Source: UKL13-2 sp044228625
GTDB lineage: Bacteria; Pseudomonadota; Gammaproteobacteria; Burkholderiales; Usitatibacteraceae
DNA length: 57,888 bases
Assembly (NCBI GenBank): GCA_044228625.1
Contig: JBGAUM010000005.1
Coordinates: 1-57,888, forward strand
Direction of reading: 5' to 3'
Below, in pieces: positions 31,343 through 41,171 of this stretch. The notes below the pieces were generated by a model. That model saw nothing but the letters and a program-made list of their open reading frames with translations, made no database searches and was not told the DNA's origin. The position numbers and the translations under genes are program-made. Every line of letters begins with the position of its first letter. The stretch's first letter is position 1.

Positions 31343-31462
31343 TCACGGCACATCAATGGCAGGGCGTGTCTTTTTGCGCGCCCGGGATGAGCCACAATGA
31401 CCCAAGTCTCTACGCGCCTCCCAGGCCAAGACTGCCCCGATCGCCGCGCAAGTGCTTGGCTT

Positions 31463-34400
31463 TCAATAGTCATCCGCCCCGGCAGACGCATACTGCCCCC
31501 GCTGCCCGCCCCAGTTGCGCGGCGCCAACGTGGCCTGCGCGCCGGAGAGGTCGTAGATCACGTTGGCGTTGGTGTCGCCAAGCCACGCGCGCAACCCCTC
31601 CATCAGTTCGCCATCGGGTCGCACTTTCCAGGCATCCGGCAAATGCGCCTCGTATTCCGCAGTGCCATTGTTGCCAAAGATCCAGACCGGGCAACCGCCC
31701 TCCCCGCGCGTCAGATGAGGCTCCAGCAAGCGCTTGAGCTGGGCGCCATCGGCCTGGCCATTCATTCTCAACTCGATGCGCTTGGCGAACATGCGCCGTG
31801 CGGTGTCGAGGTCGTAAACGTCCTCGGCCGCCACACGGTTGCCGCCGGAAAAGTCGTCCGGCGTGACCTTGCCGCGGACGATGACGAGGCTGTCTTCCTT
31901 CAAAAGGCCGCGGCGCTTGTCAAACACTTCCGAATACAGGAGGACCTCGATGCGCGCGGTGGCGTCGTCGAGCGACAGCACGCACATCTTGCCGCGCCGC
32001 CCATTCTTGACGCGTGACTCATGCAGGATGCCCGCCAATAACACCATGGTGTTGGGCGCAATGTCCTTCAGCGCCGTCTTCACGATCTGGCGGACTTCCT
32101 TTTCATAGCTTGTGAACGGGTGCCCCGAGAAATAGAAACCAAGTGCCTGCTTTTCGTTCGTCAGCTTGTCCCGGTCATTCCATGGCGGCACGTTGGCCAG
32201 CGCAAGTTCCGTTCCACTGTCGGCACCCGCCTCTCCAAAGAGGCTAACCTGTTGTTTGTCCCGGTCCGCCTTTTCGGCCAGTTCGATCGCATTGGGCAGC
32301 GACTGCAACAACGCGTGGCGATTGGATTCAATCGTATCGAAGGCTCCCGCCTTGATGAATGCCTCGATGGCGCGTCGGTTCACGACATGCCGATCCACAC
32401 GCTTCACGAAATCCAGCAAGTCCTTGAACGCACCGCCGGAGGCCCGCGCCGCGACAAGGTTGTCGATGGCGCCTTTGCCGGTCCCCTTGACGGCGCCAAG
32501 CCCGTATTGGAGGGTCACGCGATCGATGGCCACAAAACGGTAAGCGCCGCGGTTGATATCGGGGGCGCTGACCGTCAGTCCATTGACCTTGGCATCCACA
32601 ACCAATTGTTCAACCTTGTCGGTGAAATCCATCACGCACGACAAGTTGGCGGCCATGAAAGCGGCAGCATGATTGGCTTTCAGGTACGCGGTGAGATACC
32701 CCAGATAGGCATATGGCGCCGAGTGAGACTTGTTGAAGCCATAGCCCGCGAACTTTTCCATCGCGTCGTAAAGCGCCATGGCGGCGGCATTGGACACGTG
32801 GTTCTTCCCGGCGCCATCCGCAAAGATGGCACGGTGCTTGGCCATTTCTTCGGGTTTCTTTTTACCCATTGCGCGGCGAAGCAGGTCGGCTCCGCCAAAC
32901 GAATAACCGCCGATCTCGCGCGCGATCTGCATCACCTGTTCCTGATACACCATCACGCCGTAGGTTGGCCCAAGGATGGGCGACAACACCGGCTCCAGCT
33001 TTTGGTCGACATACTGCACCCGCGCCTTGCCGGCCTTGCGATCGCAGTAATCCGGGATTGAATCCATGGGGCCCGGTCGATAAAGGGCATTCAGGGCGAT
33101 CAGGTCTTCCAGGCGATCCGGCTTGGCGCGGATCAACATGTCGCGCATGCCCTTCGATTCAAACTGGAAGATCGCGGCGGTGTTGCCCTTGGTGAAGATC
33201 TGGAATGATTTCGGGTCATCGAGCGGCACGCGCGACAGATCGAATTCCGATTCTCCCAGCGCCCGCACATTGGCCTGCGCCTCCTCGAGAATCGTCAACG
33301 TGGTGAGGCCCAGGAAGTCGAATTTCACCAGCCCGACTTGTTCCACATCGTCCTTGTCATATTGCGACACCACCGATTCCGAGCCTTCCGCCACATAAAG
33401 CGGCGTGAAATCCGTAAGGGGTCCCGGCGCGATCAACACGCCACCGGCATGCATCCCGACGTTGCGGGTGATGCCTTCAAGCTTGACCGCCAGCGTCAAA
33501 AGCTCTTCGACTTCTTCCTCGGCCTTTCGGCGGTCGTTGAATTGCGGCTCGGACTTGAAGGCTTCGGTCAACGTGATGCCCAATTGGTTGGGCACCAGCT
33601 TGGCAATGCCATCGACATGGTTATACCCGAGACCCAACACGCGACCGACGTCGCGAATCACGGCCTTGGCCGCCATGGTGCCAAACGTGGCGATCTGCGA
33701 CACCGACTCAGCGCCGTACTTCTTCTTCACGTAATCGATGACGCGGTCGCGGCCTTCCTGGCAGAAGTCGATATCGAAGTCGGGCATCGATACGCGCTCC
33801 GGATTGAGGAAGCGCTCGAAAATCAAGTCGTATTGCAGGGGATCAAGCCCGGTGATGCCCAATGAATACGCGACCAGCGACCCCGCGCCGGATCCGCGAC
33901 CCGGCCCCACCGGCACGCCATTGTTCTTGGCCCAGTTGATGAAATCGGCCACGATCAGGAAGTAGCCAGGGAATCCCATGTGGACAATGGTCTTGACTTC
34001 GTAGTCCAGGCGCTCCTGGTAGCGAGGCCGAACCTCTTCGCGTTTTGAAGGATCGGGGTACAGGGCCCCCAATCTCGCCTCAAGCCCTGCCCGGGCCTGA
34101 TCGTAGAAATACGCCTCGATGGATTCGCCATTGGGCGTCGGGAAATTCGGAAGCTTTGGCTTGCCCAACAGAAATTCGAAATGGCAGCGCTTGGCAATCT
34201 CCAAGGCGTTTTCAATCGCTTCCGGCACGTCCGCAAACAAGGCACGCATTTCGTCGGCAGACTTGAAGTAGTGCTCCTCCGTGAAATCGCGAGAGCGACG
34301 CGGATCCCCCAGCACTTCGCCACGGGAAATGCAGACGCGGGCCTCATGCGCCTTGAAGTCCTCGCGGTTCATGAATTGGATGGGGTGCGTGGCCACCACC

Positions 34401-34981
34401 GGCAATTCGCATTTTTCGGCAAGCGCCAGCGTCGAGGCCACGAGCGCATCGTCGCGTGTGCGGTCCACACGCTGGATCTCCAGGTAGTAGGCGTTTGGAA
34501 AGTCGAGCGCCCACGACTTGGCGAGAGTCGTGGCGCGCACGATGTCCCCTTGCAGCAGCGCCTGCCCCACATCGCCAGCGCCGGCACCGGACAAGACAAT
34601 CAGTCCGTCTGCGGCTTCACCGGTCAGCCATTCGCGGCGGATTTCTGCGCGTCCGCGCCAAATGTTTTCCCGATAGGCCCGCGTCAACAGCTGACACAGG
34701 TTCAGGTAACCCGTTTTGCTGCGGCAAAGCAGCAACAGGCGTGACGGCTGGTCGCGGTTTTTGTCGCTCGTGATCCAAACGTCACACCCAATGAGGGGCT
34801 GGACCCCCCGCCCACGCGCCATTTGGTAAAACTTGACCGCGCCGAAAAGGTTGGACTGGTCCGTGATCGCGAGGGCTGGAATATTGTCCTTCACTGCGCG
34901 TGATACCGCCTCCTCGATACGCACGATCGAATCGGTGATCGAGTATTCGGTATGAAGACGAAGGTGGACGAAGGCGGACAT
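31463..34981 (-). CDS. dnaE: DNA polymerase III subunit alpha
   Basis: The replicative polymerase. The 1172-residue protein has an N-terminal PHP domain (FVHLRLHTEYSITDS), the catalytic palm with PDFDIDFCQEGRDRVIDYVK (the two-Asp motif) and GPGRGSGAGSLVAYSLGIT. Downstream are the helix-hairpin-helix, an OB fold (VLLAGILHESRVKNGRRGKMCVLSLDDATARIEVLLY) and the C-terminal tau-binding region. The ATG at 34981 (MSAFVHLRLHTEYS) matches the usual DnaE start better than the upstream one. Length is normal for DnaE1. Confidence 0.97.
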   Translation of the reverse strand: MSAFVHLRLHTEYSITDSIVRIEEAVSRAVKDNIPALAITDQSNLFGAVKFYQMARGRGVQPLIGCDVWITSDKNRDQPSRLLLLCRSKTGYLNLCQLLTRAYRENIWRGRAEIRREWLTGEAADGLIVLSGAGAGDVGQALLQGDIVRATTLAKSWALDFPNAYYLEIQRVDRTRDDALVASTLALAEKCELPVVATHPIQFMNREDFKAHEARVCISRGEVLGDPRRSRDFTEEHYFKSADEMRALFADVPEAIENALEIAKRCHFEFLLGKPKLPNFPTPNGESIEAYFYDQARAGLEARLGALYPDPSKREEVRPRYQERLDYEVKTIVHMGFPGYFLIVADFINWAKNNGVPVGPGRGSGAGSLVAYSLGITGLDPLQYDLIFERFLNPERVSMPDFDIDFCQEGRDRVIDYVKKKYGAESVSQIATFGTMAAKAVIRDVGRVLGLGYNHVDGIAKLVPNQLGITLTEAFKSEPQFNDRRKAEEEVEELLTLAVKLEGITRNVGMHAGGVLIAPGPLTDFTPLYVAEGSESVVSQYDKDDVEQVGLVKFDFLGLTTLTILEEAQANVRALGESEFDLSRVPLDDPKSFQIFTKGNTAAIFQFESKGMRDMLIRAKPDRLEDLIALNALYRPGPMDSIPDYCDRKAGKARVQYVDQKLEPVLSPILGPTYGVMVYQEQVMQIAREIGGYSFGGADLLRRAMGKKKPEEMAKHRAIFADGAGKNHVSNAAAMALYDAMEKFAGYGFNKSHSAPYAYLGYLTAYLKANHAAAFMAANLSCVMDFTDKVEQLVVDAKVNGLTVSAPDINRGAYRFVAIDRVTLQYGLGAVKGTGKGAIDNLVAARASGGAFKDLLDFVKRVDRHVVNRRAIEAFIKAGAFDTIESNRHALLQSLPNAIELAEKADRDKQQVSLFGEAGADSGTELALANVPPWNDRDKLTNEKQALGFYFSGHPFTSYEKEVRQIVKTALKDIAPNTMVLLAGILHESRVKNGRRGKMCVLSLDDATARIEVLLYSEVFDKRRGLLKEDSLVIVRGKVTPDDFSGGNRVAAEDVYDLDTARRMFAKRIELRMNGQADGAQLKRLLEPHLTRGEGGCPVWIFGNNGTAEYEAHLPDAWKVRPDGELMEGLRAWLGDTNANVIYDLSGAQATLAPRNWGGQRGQYASAGADDY

Positions 34982-35090
34982 GGAGAATTGCGTGACGGCC
35001 AATCGCCTTTGAGCGTCTTGGACACTGGAACCGGCCCCAATTTTACCGGAGGAGCGCTACCCGACGTTGCAGGTCACTCGTTCCGCCAAA

Positions 35091-35996
35091 TCACGGCGCA
35101 CCAGAGTTTCGCCGACAAAAGTTGCCGATTTCCTCAGCGATGCGCGGCAACAGCGGAATCGGAAAATCATGACCCATCCCGCGCACGACGGAAATCTCCG
35201 CCCGGCCACCCCCTGATTGGATGGCTCGCACGGTATCGTGCGCTGCCGCCAAGGGCACCAGCGGATCCTCGTCTCCGTGCATGACCAACGTGGGCGCTTG
35301 AATCCTCGCGATCGTGCTGGACCGGTCATCGCCGGCGGCAATGGCCACCAGCTGTCGAGCCCCGCCCGCCGGGTCATGCGCGCGGAGGACGTGGCGCTCA
35401 CAGATCGCTCGCAAATGCTCTTTTGGTGCAGGATAGGTGAGACTGCCGATCGTGGTGAAGACCCGTTCCATGCGCGCAATGGCCGACGGAATATCGCGAC
35501 CCGCCGGCGACAACACGGCTTTCAACGCACGCCATTGGGGCTGCGGCAAGTCGCGCCGGCCGGTGGTCGACATGATGGAGGTCAGGGAGGCGACCTTGTC
35601 CGGAAAATGTGCCGCAAGGTTTTGCGCAATCATGCCGCCCATCGACGCACCCACCACATGCGGACGCGACAACGCCAAACCGTCGATCAGCGCCGCGGTG
35701 TCTGCCGCCATGGTGTCCAGGGTATAAGGCGCGCGAACCGTCATCCCCAGCTTGTAACGGATGAATTCGAGCGGCACGTTGGGCATCCCCATTTGGGACA
35801 GGTGTGTGGACAGGCCTGCATCGCGATTGTCGAACCGCACGACGCGAAATCGCTGTGAGACCAATGCATCGATCAAGGCATCCGGCCACAACACCATCTG
35901 CACGCCCAGGCCCATGATCAGCAGGATCACGGGGTCGCCCTCATTTCCGCGTGATTCGTAATGCAGGGAAATACCGTTCGCAGCAAGGTCAGGCAT
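35091..35996 (-). CDS. Alpha/beta hydrolase
   Basis: A 301-residue alpha/beta-hydrolase fold protein without signal peptide. The nucleophile elbow is GASMGG, the acid is probably the Asp in HGDEDPLVP, and the catalytic His lies in GMGHDFPIP. The oxyanion region ILLIMGLGVQMVLWP and the following RFDNRDAGLS are typical of esterase/TesD-like members. Substrate unknown. It lies in a minus-strand run with a second hydrolase and a wax-ester synthase, so a role in lipid or ester turnover is possible. Confidence 0.85.
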   Translation of the reverse strand: MPDLAANGISLHYESRGNEGDPVILLIMGLGVQMVLWPDALIDALVSQRFRVVRFDNRDAGLSTHLSQMGMPNVPLEFIRYKLGMTVRAPYTLDTMAADTAALIDGLALSRPHVVGASMGGMIAQNLAAHFPDKVASLTSIMSTTGRRDLPQPQWRALKAVLSPAGRDIPSAIARMERVFTTIGSLTYPAPKEHLRAICERHVLRAHDPAGGARQLVAIAAGDDRSSTIARIQAPTLVMHGDEDPLVPLAAAHDTVRAIQSGGGRAEISVVRGMGHDFPIPLLPRIAEEIGNFCRRNSGAP

Positions 35997-36092
35997 CAGG
36001 CTTCGCCTCGCACATCTGAATGCAGCAGACTTTTGTTGGACTCCGCATCCGTGTCGAATCCTGCCGGTGCCATTTGAAGCCGCGTAAGCAGA

Positions 36093-36905
36093 TCACCAAA
36101 TCGAGTCCGAGTCCCGTGCATGGTCGCGGTAGAACCACTGGCGCCAACCTTCGCGATGGAACTTGCTCCATTGTCCTTCGGGCTGCGCAAGGCGGTCGGC
36201 TACCGCGTACCAGGTGATGGGGTTCAGGCCCATGCCGATATGGCTGGCCAGCACTTCGATGTTCTCAGTGCGCTTGCTTTCGGATTGCAGCGATAGCGGC
36301 CACGACACCACGCCATCGGTGCGGCTAAAAATCGACGTCGTGGGAACCGGCGGCGGCAACTTGATCTGCTCCAGCAATTCCTTGTCGTCGAGTTTGTGTC
36401 CGCTGGCAAACTGATAGAACCGCCATGCGTTGGTAGCCTTCGGATCACCCGCGAATGGAGTTCCCAGCGTGATCACGCTGCGCACCGATTGCGGCAAGGC
36501 CTTGGCAAACTCGCGGGCGTAGATTCCCCCGAGACTCCAGCCGATCAGGCTGACCTTGCGGCCGGAATCCTTGGCAATGGATTGCACGCGCTCCAGGCTT
36601 TTGGCGAGCACGCCCTCGCGCGGTCCAAAGTTCAACCCGAGATCCCAGCCGTAGGTTTCATAGCCGAGCGACGCAAGAAAGTTTCGCAACGGCACCGTCG
36701 ACAGGTCCCCTGCGGCCAACCCGGGAAAGACGATCACCGCATGCCCATCCCCGGACGGCGAATTCCGCAGGAGCGGCCAGGTCGCGATGCTGGCCGTCAA
36801 TTCCAGCGGTGCGCGCGATTCCAGGGCCAGCAACAACGCGCCGGGGGCGCGCAGTGCCTCGGTCTGTTCCATCAATTCGGTCAGCAAATCATTGCGCTCG
36901 TGCAT
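36093..36905 (-). CDS. Lipase-like alpha/beta hydrolase
   Basis: A 270-residue alpha/beta hydrolase with nucleophile motif LIGWSLGGIYAREFA and PGLAAGDLSTVPLRNFLASLGYETYGWDLG upstream. The acid and His are probably in FSRTDGVVSW and ASHIGMGLNP, a layout seen in lipase and PHA-depolymerase-like proteins. The start is uncertain: the reading frame is open to an ATG at 36998, which would add a 31-residue Arg/Lys/Pro-rich extension. None of the three candidate ATGs has a good ribosome site. It is the neighbour of the wax-ester synthase gene. Confidence 0.78.
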   Translation of the reverse strand: MHERNDLLTELMEQTEALRAPGALLLALESRAPLELTASIATWPLLRNSPSGDGHAVIVFPGLAAGDLSTVPLRNFLASLGYETYGWDLGLNFGPREGVLAKSLERVQSIAKDSGRKVSLIGWSLGGIYAREFAKALPQSVRSVITLGTPFAGDPKATNAWRFYQFASGHKLDDKELLEQIKLPPPVPTTSIFSRTDGVVSWPLSLQSESKRTENIEVLASHIGMGLNPITWYAVADRLAQPEGQWSKFHREGWRQWFYRDHARDSDSIW

Positions 36906-37019
36906 TTTTTCGCGCTTGGGATGTTTGCCGTTGTTGCGGCGGCTTGATTGCATGATGGGATGAAGGGGGTGGGGATTGGGTTTGCGACGCGAATTCATGC
37001 GTGAGGGTCGGGAATCCGA

Positions 37020-38603
37020 TTATTTTCGGGGAGACGTTCGCTTGGCGGCCGTCTTGGAGCGGCTTGCCGGCCGGCGGGCGACAGCGCGTTTCGCCGGTTT
37101 CAGGTCGTTCTGCATCGCTTTCATCATGTCCGCGTGTTCCGCCTGCAAATATTTTGCAAAGCTTGAGACGTTTGGAACGGTTTTTCGGCAGGCGATGAAT
37201 CCGTAATCCAGCGAGCCGTTATAGCTTTGAATCGTGACGTTGAGCGCAAGACCGTGGCTGACGATGGAGACGGGGTAGTACTCGAGAATTTCCGCGCCCG
37301 CCACAAACAACGCCATCTGCGGACCCGGCACATTGGAGATCACGACATTGGCGATGACGGGAATGCGGTTGGACTCGACCGCCATCTTGTAAAGCGGCGT
37401 GACGATGCTCATGATCCACGGAATTCCCAAAGAAGGCAGATCGGTGGGGACCACACTTTTCATCGTGCCTGTCAGCATTTTTGCGTTCTGGCTCGACTTG
37501 AGCATTGCCGCAAAGCGCTTTTTCGGATCAGCCAGGTGGGTACCCAGGCTCACCAGCATCATGGTGACCTGATTGCTCTGTGATGCATCGCCTGGGGTGC
37601 GCAAGCTGACTGGAATGCCGGCCACCATCGACTTTGCCAGCGCAGCCGGCTGCTTCGCGAAATAGCGCCGCAATGCGCCGGCGCATTGGGCCATGACTAT
37701 GTCGTTGAGTTTGACTTCAAGGTGCTTGGCCAACGCCTTGGTTTCTGCCAGCGGAATGCGCGTACCTGCAAAAGCGCGTTGGGCACCGATCGCCACATTC
37801 AACGGCGTCCGGGGTCCAAGCGCGATTCCGCCGGGAATTTTTTTCAAGAGCGACTTCGCAGCCTTTTCGGGAGAATCACCGGGCTTGATATCCGCCAAGG
37901 CGGGCATGCCGGAGCCCTGTTCGGACGGGGCGCCTGCCTTCTTGGCCTGTGATGACGACAAGAGGGCCGCACCTGCCATGCCGACCGTTTTCAGGGCGCC
38001 AGGCACGGCGCCAATGATCTTGCCGTATTGCGCCACGGAGTTCATCAGGGCATTGGACAACAGCTTCGCCGTGGAAGGCTTGAGGCTGGCCACCGGTTTT
38101 TCACCCGCAACGATCTTGCGCCCCTTGGCCTCGGTATCCAGCACCGCCTGCGCCAGGGCCACACCGCCTTGGCCGTCCAGCGCAGCATGATGAATCTTGG
38201 AGTAAAGCGCCGCATGCCCATCGGCGAGCCCTTCGATGAGGGTGAATTCCCACAGGGGCTTGTCGCGATCCAGCAAAGGCTCGTGGAGTTCGGCCACCAA
38301 GGCTTCCAGTTGCTCGCGCGTCCCAGGCTTCGGCAAGGTCCGGTAATGGACATGCTGGTCGAGATCCACCGGCACCCCCTCCAGCCAGATGGGATTGGCC
38401 AGATCGAGGGGGACAAAGGCCAGGCGACGCGAAAACAGCGGCGCCAAGTGCATGCGGCTTGCGATGAGTTTCTTGTACCGCGGAAACAGGCTGCCCTTCA
38501 GGCGGGGAGGCCGTTTCAAGACCATCAGGCTGCCGACGTGCATCGGCGTTTCCGGCGTTTCAATATGCAGGAACAAGGCATCGAGCGCGCTCAACTGTTG
38601 CAT
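37020..38603 (-). CDS. Wax ester synthase / diacylglycerol acyltransferase (WS/DGAT)
   Basis: Makes wax esters or triacylglycerols from acyl-CoA and long-chain alcohols or diacylglycerol. The 527-residue protein has the catalytic HHxxxDG motif in KIHHAALDGQGG (about residue 130) and the C-terminal NVVISNVPGP segment. The ATG at 38603 follows GGAGG and starts MQQLSALDALFLHIETPETP, the usual family beginning. An unusual Lys/Arg/Ala-rich tail (about the last 25 residues) resembles DNA- or membrane-binding basic tails. It suggests neutral-lipid storage in this organism. Confidence 0.92.
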   Translation of the reverse strand: MQQLSALDALFLHIETPETPMHVGSLMVLKRPPRLKGSLFPRYKKLIASRMHLAPLFSRRLAFVPLDLANPIWLEGVPVDLDQHVHYRTLPKPGTREQLEALVAELHEPLLDRDKPLWEFTLIEGLADGHAALYSKIHHAALDGQGGVALAQAVLDTEAKGRKIVAGEKPVASLKPSTAKLLSNALMNSVAQYGKIIGAVPGALKTVGMAGAALLSSSQAKKAGAPSEQGSGMPALADIKPGDSPEKAAKSLLKKIPGGIALGPRTPLNVAIGAQRAFAGTRIPLAETKALAKHLEVKLNDIVMAQCAGALRRYFAKQPAALAKSMVAGIPVSLRTPGDASQSNQVTMMLVSLGTHLADPKKRFAAMLKSSQNAKMLTGTMKSVVPTDLPSLGIPWIMSIVTPLYKMAVESNRIPVIANVVISNVPGPQMALFVAGAEILEYYPVSIVSHGLALNVTIQSYNGSLDYGFIACRKTVPNVSSFAKYLQAEHADMMKAMQNDLKPAKRAVARRPASRSKTAAKRTSPRK

Positions 38604-38662
38604 GGTGTCCCCCGCCTCCCGATGGTGTGATCGCACCGATTCTGGCACGTTTCCCCGCTCAC

Positions 38663-39121
38663 CTACGATGGACGCCTGGCCGCAAAAAAAGATTTGAGCA
38701 AGGCGCCGGCATCCGCCGCCAGCATCCCTCCTTCAAAGCTGCAATGGTGGTTCAATCGAGGTTCGGCCGTGAGGTCGATGACGCTGCCGCAGGCACCGGT
38801 CTTCGGCTCCGCCGCGCCCCACACCACGCGCTTGATGCGCGCATGCACGATGGCGCCCACGCACATCGCACAGGGTTCCAGCGTGACGTACAACTCGCAA
38901 TCGGGCAATCGGTAGTTGCCCAAGTTTTTTGCCGCATCTCGCAGCGCGGCAATCTCAGCGTGCAAGGTCGGGTCACAACCACTGATCGGATGGTTGTAGC
39001 CTCGACCCACGATGCGACCATCCAAGACAACGACAGCACCCACCGGCACTTCGCCGCTCTCCGCTGCGCGACCGGCCTCGACCAGCGCCTCCCGCATGAA
39101 GCCTTTGTCCGACTCAGTCAT
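38663..39121 (-). CDS. tadA: tRNA-specific adenosine deaminase
   Basis: Deaminates A34 to inosine in tRNA-Arg(ACG). The 152-residue protein has the zinc motifs LHAEIAAL (His and catalytic Glu) and EPCAMCVGAIVHARI (two Cys). The ATG at 39121 gives MTESDKGFMREAL, the usual start. It lies downstream of guaA and ridA in the order typical of betaproteobacteria. Confidence 0.95.
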   Translation of the reverse strand: MTESDKGFMREALVEAGRAAESGEVPVGAVVVLDGRIVGRGYNHPISGCDPTLHAEIAALRDAAKNLGNYRLPDCELYVTLEPCAMCVGAIVHARIKRVVWGAAEPKTGACGSVIDLTAEPRLNHHCSFEGGMLAADAGALLKSFFAARRPS

Positions 39122-39192
39122 GCGCAAACCTCAAGCACTGACGCGCCTCTCCGACCATAATCGCCGCAAACGCCGCGCCAGATTTGGTGTTT

Positions 39193-39582
39193 CTAATCTT
39201 GTACATACGCGTCGACTTCGATTTCGATCAGGTGCGCCGGATCGATCAGACGGGAAATCTCCACCATGGTCGCGGCGGGCCGAATGGTTCCAAAGAACTC
39301 GCCGTGCACCCGGCCCACGGCTTCCCATTGCGAGATGTCGGTGACAAAGGTGCGCGTCCGCACGACGTCCTTCAGTGAGGCGCCGGCATGCTCCAACGCA
39401 CTCCGGATCTTTTCCAGCGCATATCGCGTTTGCGCGGCGGCATCACCCACGCCGACCACTTGTCCATGCGCGTCCGTGGCCGTGGTGCCCGCCACCCACA
39501 CGTGGTTGCCAATACGCACTGCACGGGAGTATCCGACGATGGATTCCCAAGGCGCACCGGACGAGATGTTCTCCCGCATCAT
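39193..39582 (-). CDS. RidA family protein
   Basis: A 129-residue RidA/YjgF-type protein. Members hydrolyse reactive enamines and imines made by PLP enzymes, or act as side-activity enzymes. The features WVAGTTATDAHGQVVG, AGASLKDVVRTRTFVTDIS and the C-terminal IEIEVDAYV are present, including the conserved Arg of VVRTR and the terminal Glu. The start overlaps the guaA stop, with ATGs at 39582 and 39579. Confidence 0.88.
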   Translation of the reverse strand: MMRENISSGAPWESIVGYSRAVRIGNHVWVAGTTATDAHGQVVGVGDAAAQTRYALEKIRSALEHAGASLKDVVRTRTFVTDISQWEAVGRVHGEFFGTIRPAATMVEISRLIDPAHLIEIEVDAYVQD

Positions 39583-41159
39583 TCCCACTCGATCGTGGCC
39601 GGCGGTTTTCCACTGACGTCATAAACCACACGGTTAAAGCCGCGTACCTCGTTGATGATGCGGTTCGATACTTTCGCCAACAATGCGTACGGTAACTCGG
39701 CCCAATGCGCGGTCATGAAGTCCGTCGTTTGCACGGCCCGCAATGCGACCACGTTTTCATAGGTGCGGCCGTCGCCCATGACTCCGACGCTTTTCACCGG
39801 GAGGAATACGGCAAACGCCTGGGCGACCTTGTCATACCAACTTGTCCCGTCAGAATCCTGGGTATTGCGAAGTTCTTCGATGAAGATGGCATCGGCCCGG
39901 CGCAACAAGTCTGCCGCGACTTTGTTCACTTCGCCCAGGATGCGTACACCGAGGCCAGGCCCCGGGAACGGATGCCGATAAACCATCTCGCGCGGCAAGC
40001 CCAACGCCACGCCAAGCTCACGGACTTCATCCTTGAACAGTTCGCGCAAGGGTTCCAGCAATTTCAAGTGAAGCGATTCCGGCAAGCCGCCGACATTGTG
40101 GTGCGATTTGATCGTATGCGCTTTCTTGGTTTTCGCCGAATTGCTTTCAATCACATCCGGGTAAATGGTGCCCTGCGCAAGCCATTTCGCATTCACGCGT
40201 TTCGCGGCTTCCCGCTGGAATACCTCCACGAAGACGCGGCCGATGATTTTGCGCTTCTGCTCCGGGTCGCTGACGCCCGTCAGTTCGCCGAGGAAGTGTT
40301 CCGAGGCGTCCACATGCACGATATTCATGTGGCGCTGGTCATGGAACATCTCCATAACCTGCTTTCCTTCGTTGAGCCTGAGAAGCCCCGTGTCGACGAA
40401 TACGCAGGTCAGCTGGTCACCAATGGCCTTGTGGATCAGCGCCGCGGCAACAGAGGAATCGACCCCGCCGGAAAGGCCCAAGATCACCTCGTCACTGCCC
40501 ACCTCCGCCTTGATGCGCGCGACCGCTTCCGGAATGTACTCCGGCATGTTCCAGTGGGACGCGCATCCACAGATGTCATGCACAAAACGATTCAGGATGG
40601 CGCGCCCCTGCTTGGTATGCGTCACTTCCGGGTGGAACTGCACCGCGTAAAAGTGCCGTTCCTCGTCTGCCATCCCCGCGATGGGACAGTTGCCGGTTGA
40701 GGCCATGAGCTTGAAGCCGGGCGGCATTTCCGTAACCTTGTCACCGTGACTCATCCAAACGTGCAGCAGACCGTGCCCATCGGCATTGCGGGCATCTTCA
40801 ATGCCCTCGAACAGTCGCGTATGTCCACGCGCGCTTACTTCCGCATGGCCGAATTCGCGGCGCTCGCTGGCCTCGACCTTGCCGCCCAGCTGGACGGTCA
40901 TCGTGAACATGCCGTAACAAATGCCGAGGACGGGCACACCCGCCTCAAACACCGCCTGTGGCGCCCGCAATTCGTGGGCTTCATAGGTGCTGGCGTGCGA
41001 GCCGGAAAGGATGATGCCGCTGGGCCCGAATTCCCGGATGAATTCATTGCTCACGTCATTGGGATGCAGCTCGCAATAGACGCCTGCTTCGCGCACGCGC
41101 CGCGCAATGAGTTGCGTGACTTGGGAGCCAAAATCAAGGATGAGAATTTTGTCTTGCAT
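39579..41159 (-). CDS. guaA: GMP synthase (glutamine-hydrolysing)
   Basis: Converts XMP to GMP. The 526-residue protein has an N-terminal class I glutaminase (catalytic Cys in LGICYGMF, His/Glu in FHPEVTHT), an ATP-pyrophosphatase domain with GLSGGVDSSVAAAL (about residues 231-244), and the GMP-synthase dimerisation domain ending IEWE. Normal length. It is separated from guaB by an MFS gene and a GST gene, all on the minus strand. Confidence 0.97.
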   Translation of the reverse strand: MQDKILILDFGSQVTQLIARRVREAGVYCELHPNDVSNEFIREFGPSGIILSGSHASTYEAHELRAPQAVFEAGVPVLGICYGMFTMTVQLGGKVEASERREFGHAEVSARGHTRLFEGIEDARNADGHGLLHVWMSHGDKVTEMPPGFKLMASTGNCPIAGMADEERHFYAVQFHPEVTHTKQGRAILNRFVHDICGCASHWNMPEYIPEAVARIKAEVGSDEVILGLSGGVDSSVAAALIHKAIGDQLTCVFVDTGLLRLNEGKQVMEMFHDQRHMNIVHVDASEHFLGELTGVSDPEQKRKIIGRVFVEVFQREAAKRVNAKWLAQGTIYPDVIESNSAKTKKAHTIKSHHNVGGLPESLHLKLLEPLRELFKDEVRELGVALGLPREMVYRHPFPGPGLGVRILGEVNKVAADLLRRADAIFIEELRNTQDSDGTSWYDKVAQAFAVFLPVKSVGVMGDGRTYENVVALRAVQTTDFMTAHWAELPYALLAKVSNRIINEVRGFNRVVYDVSGKPPATIEWE

Positions 41160-41171
41160 GGTGGGATGGAC

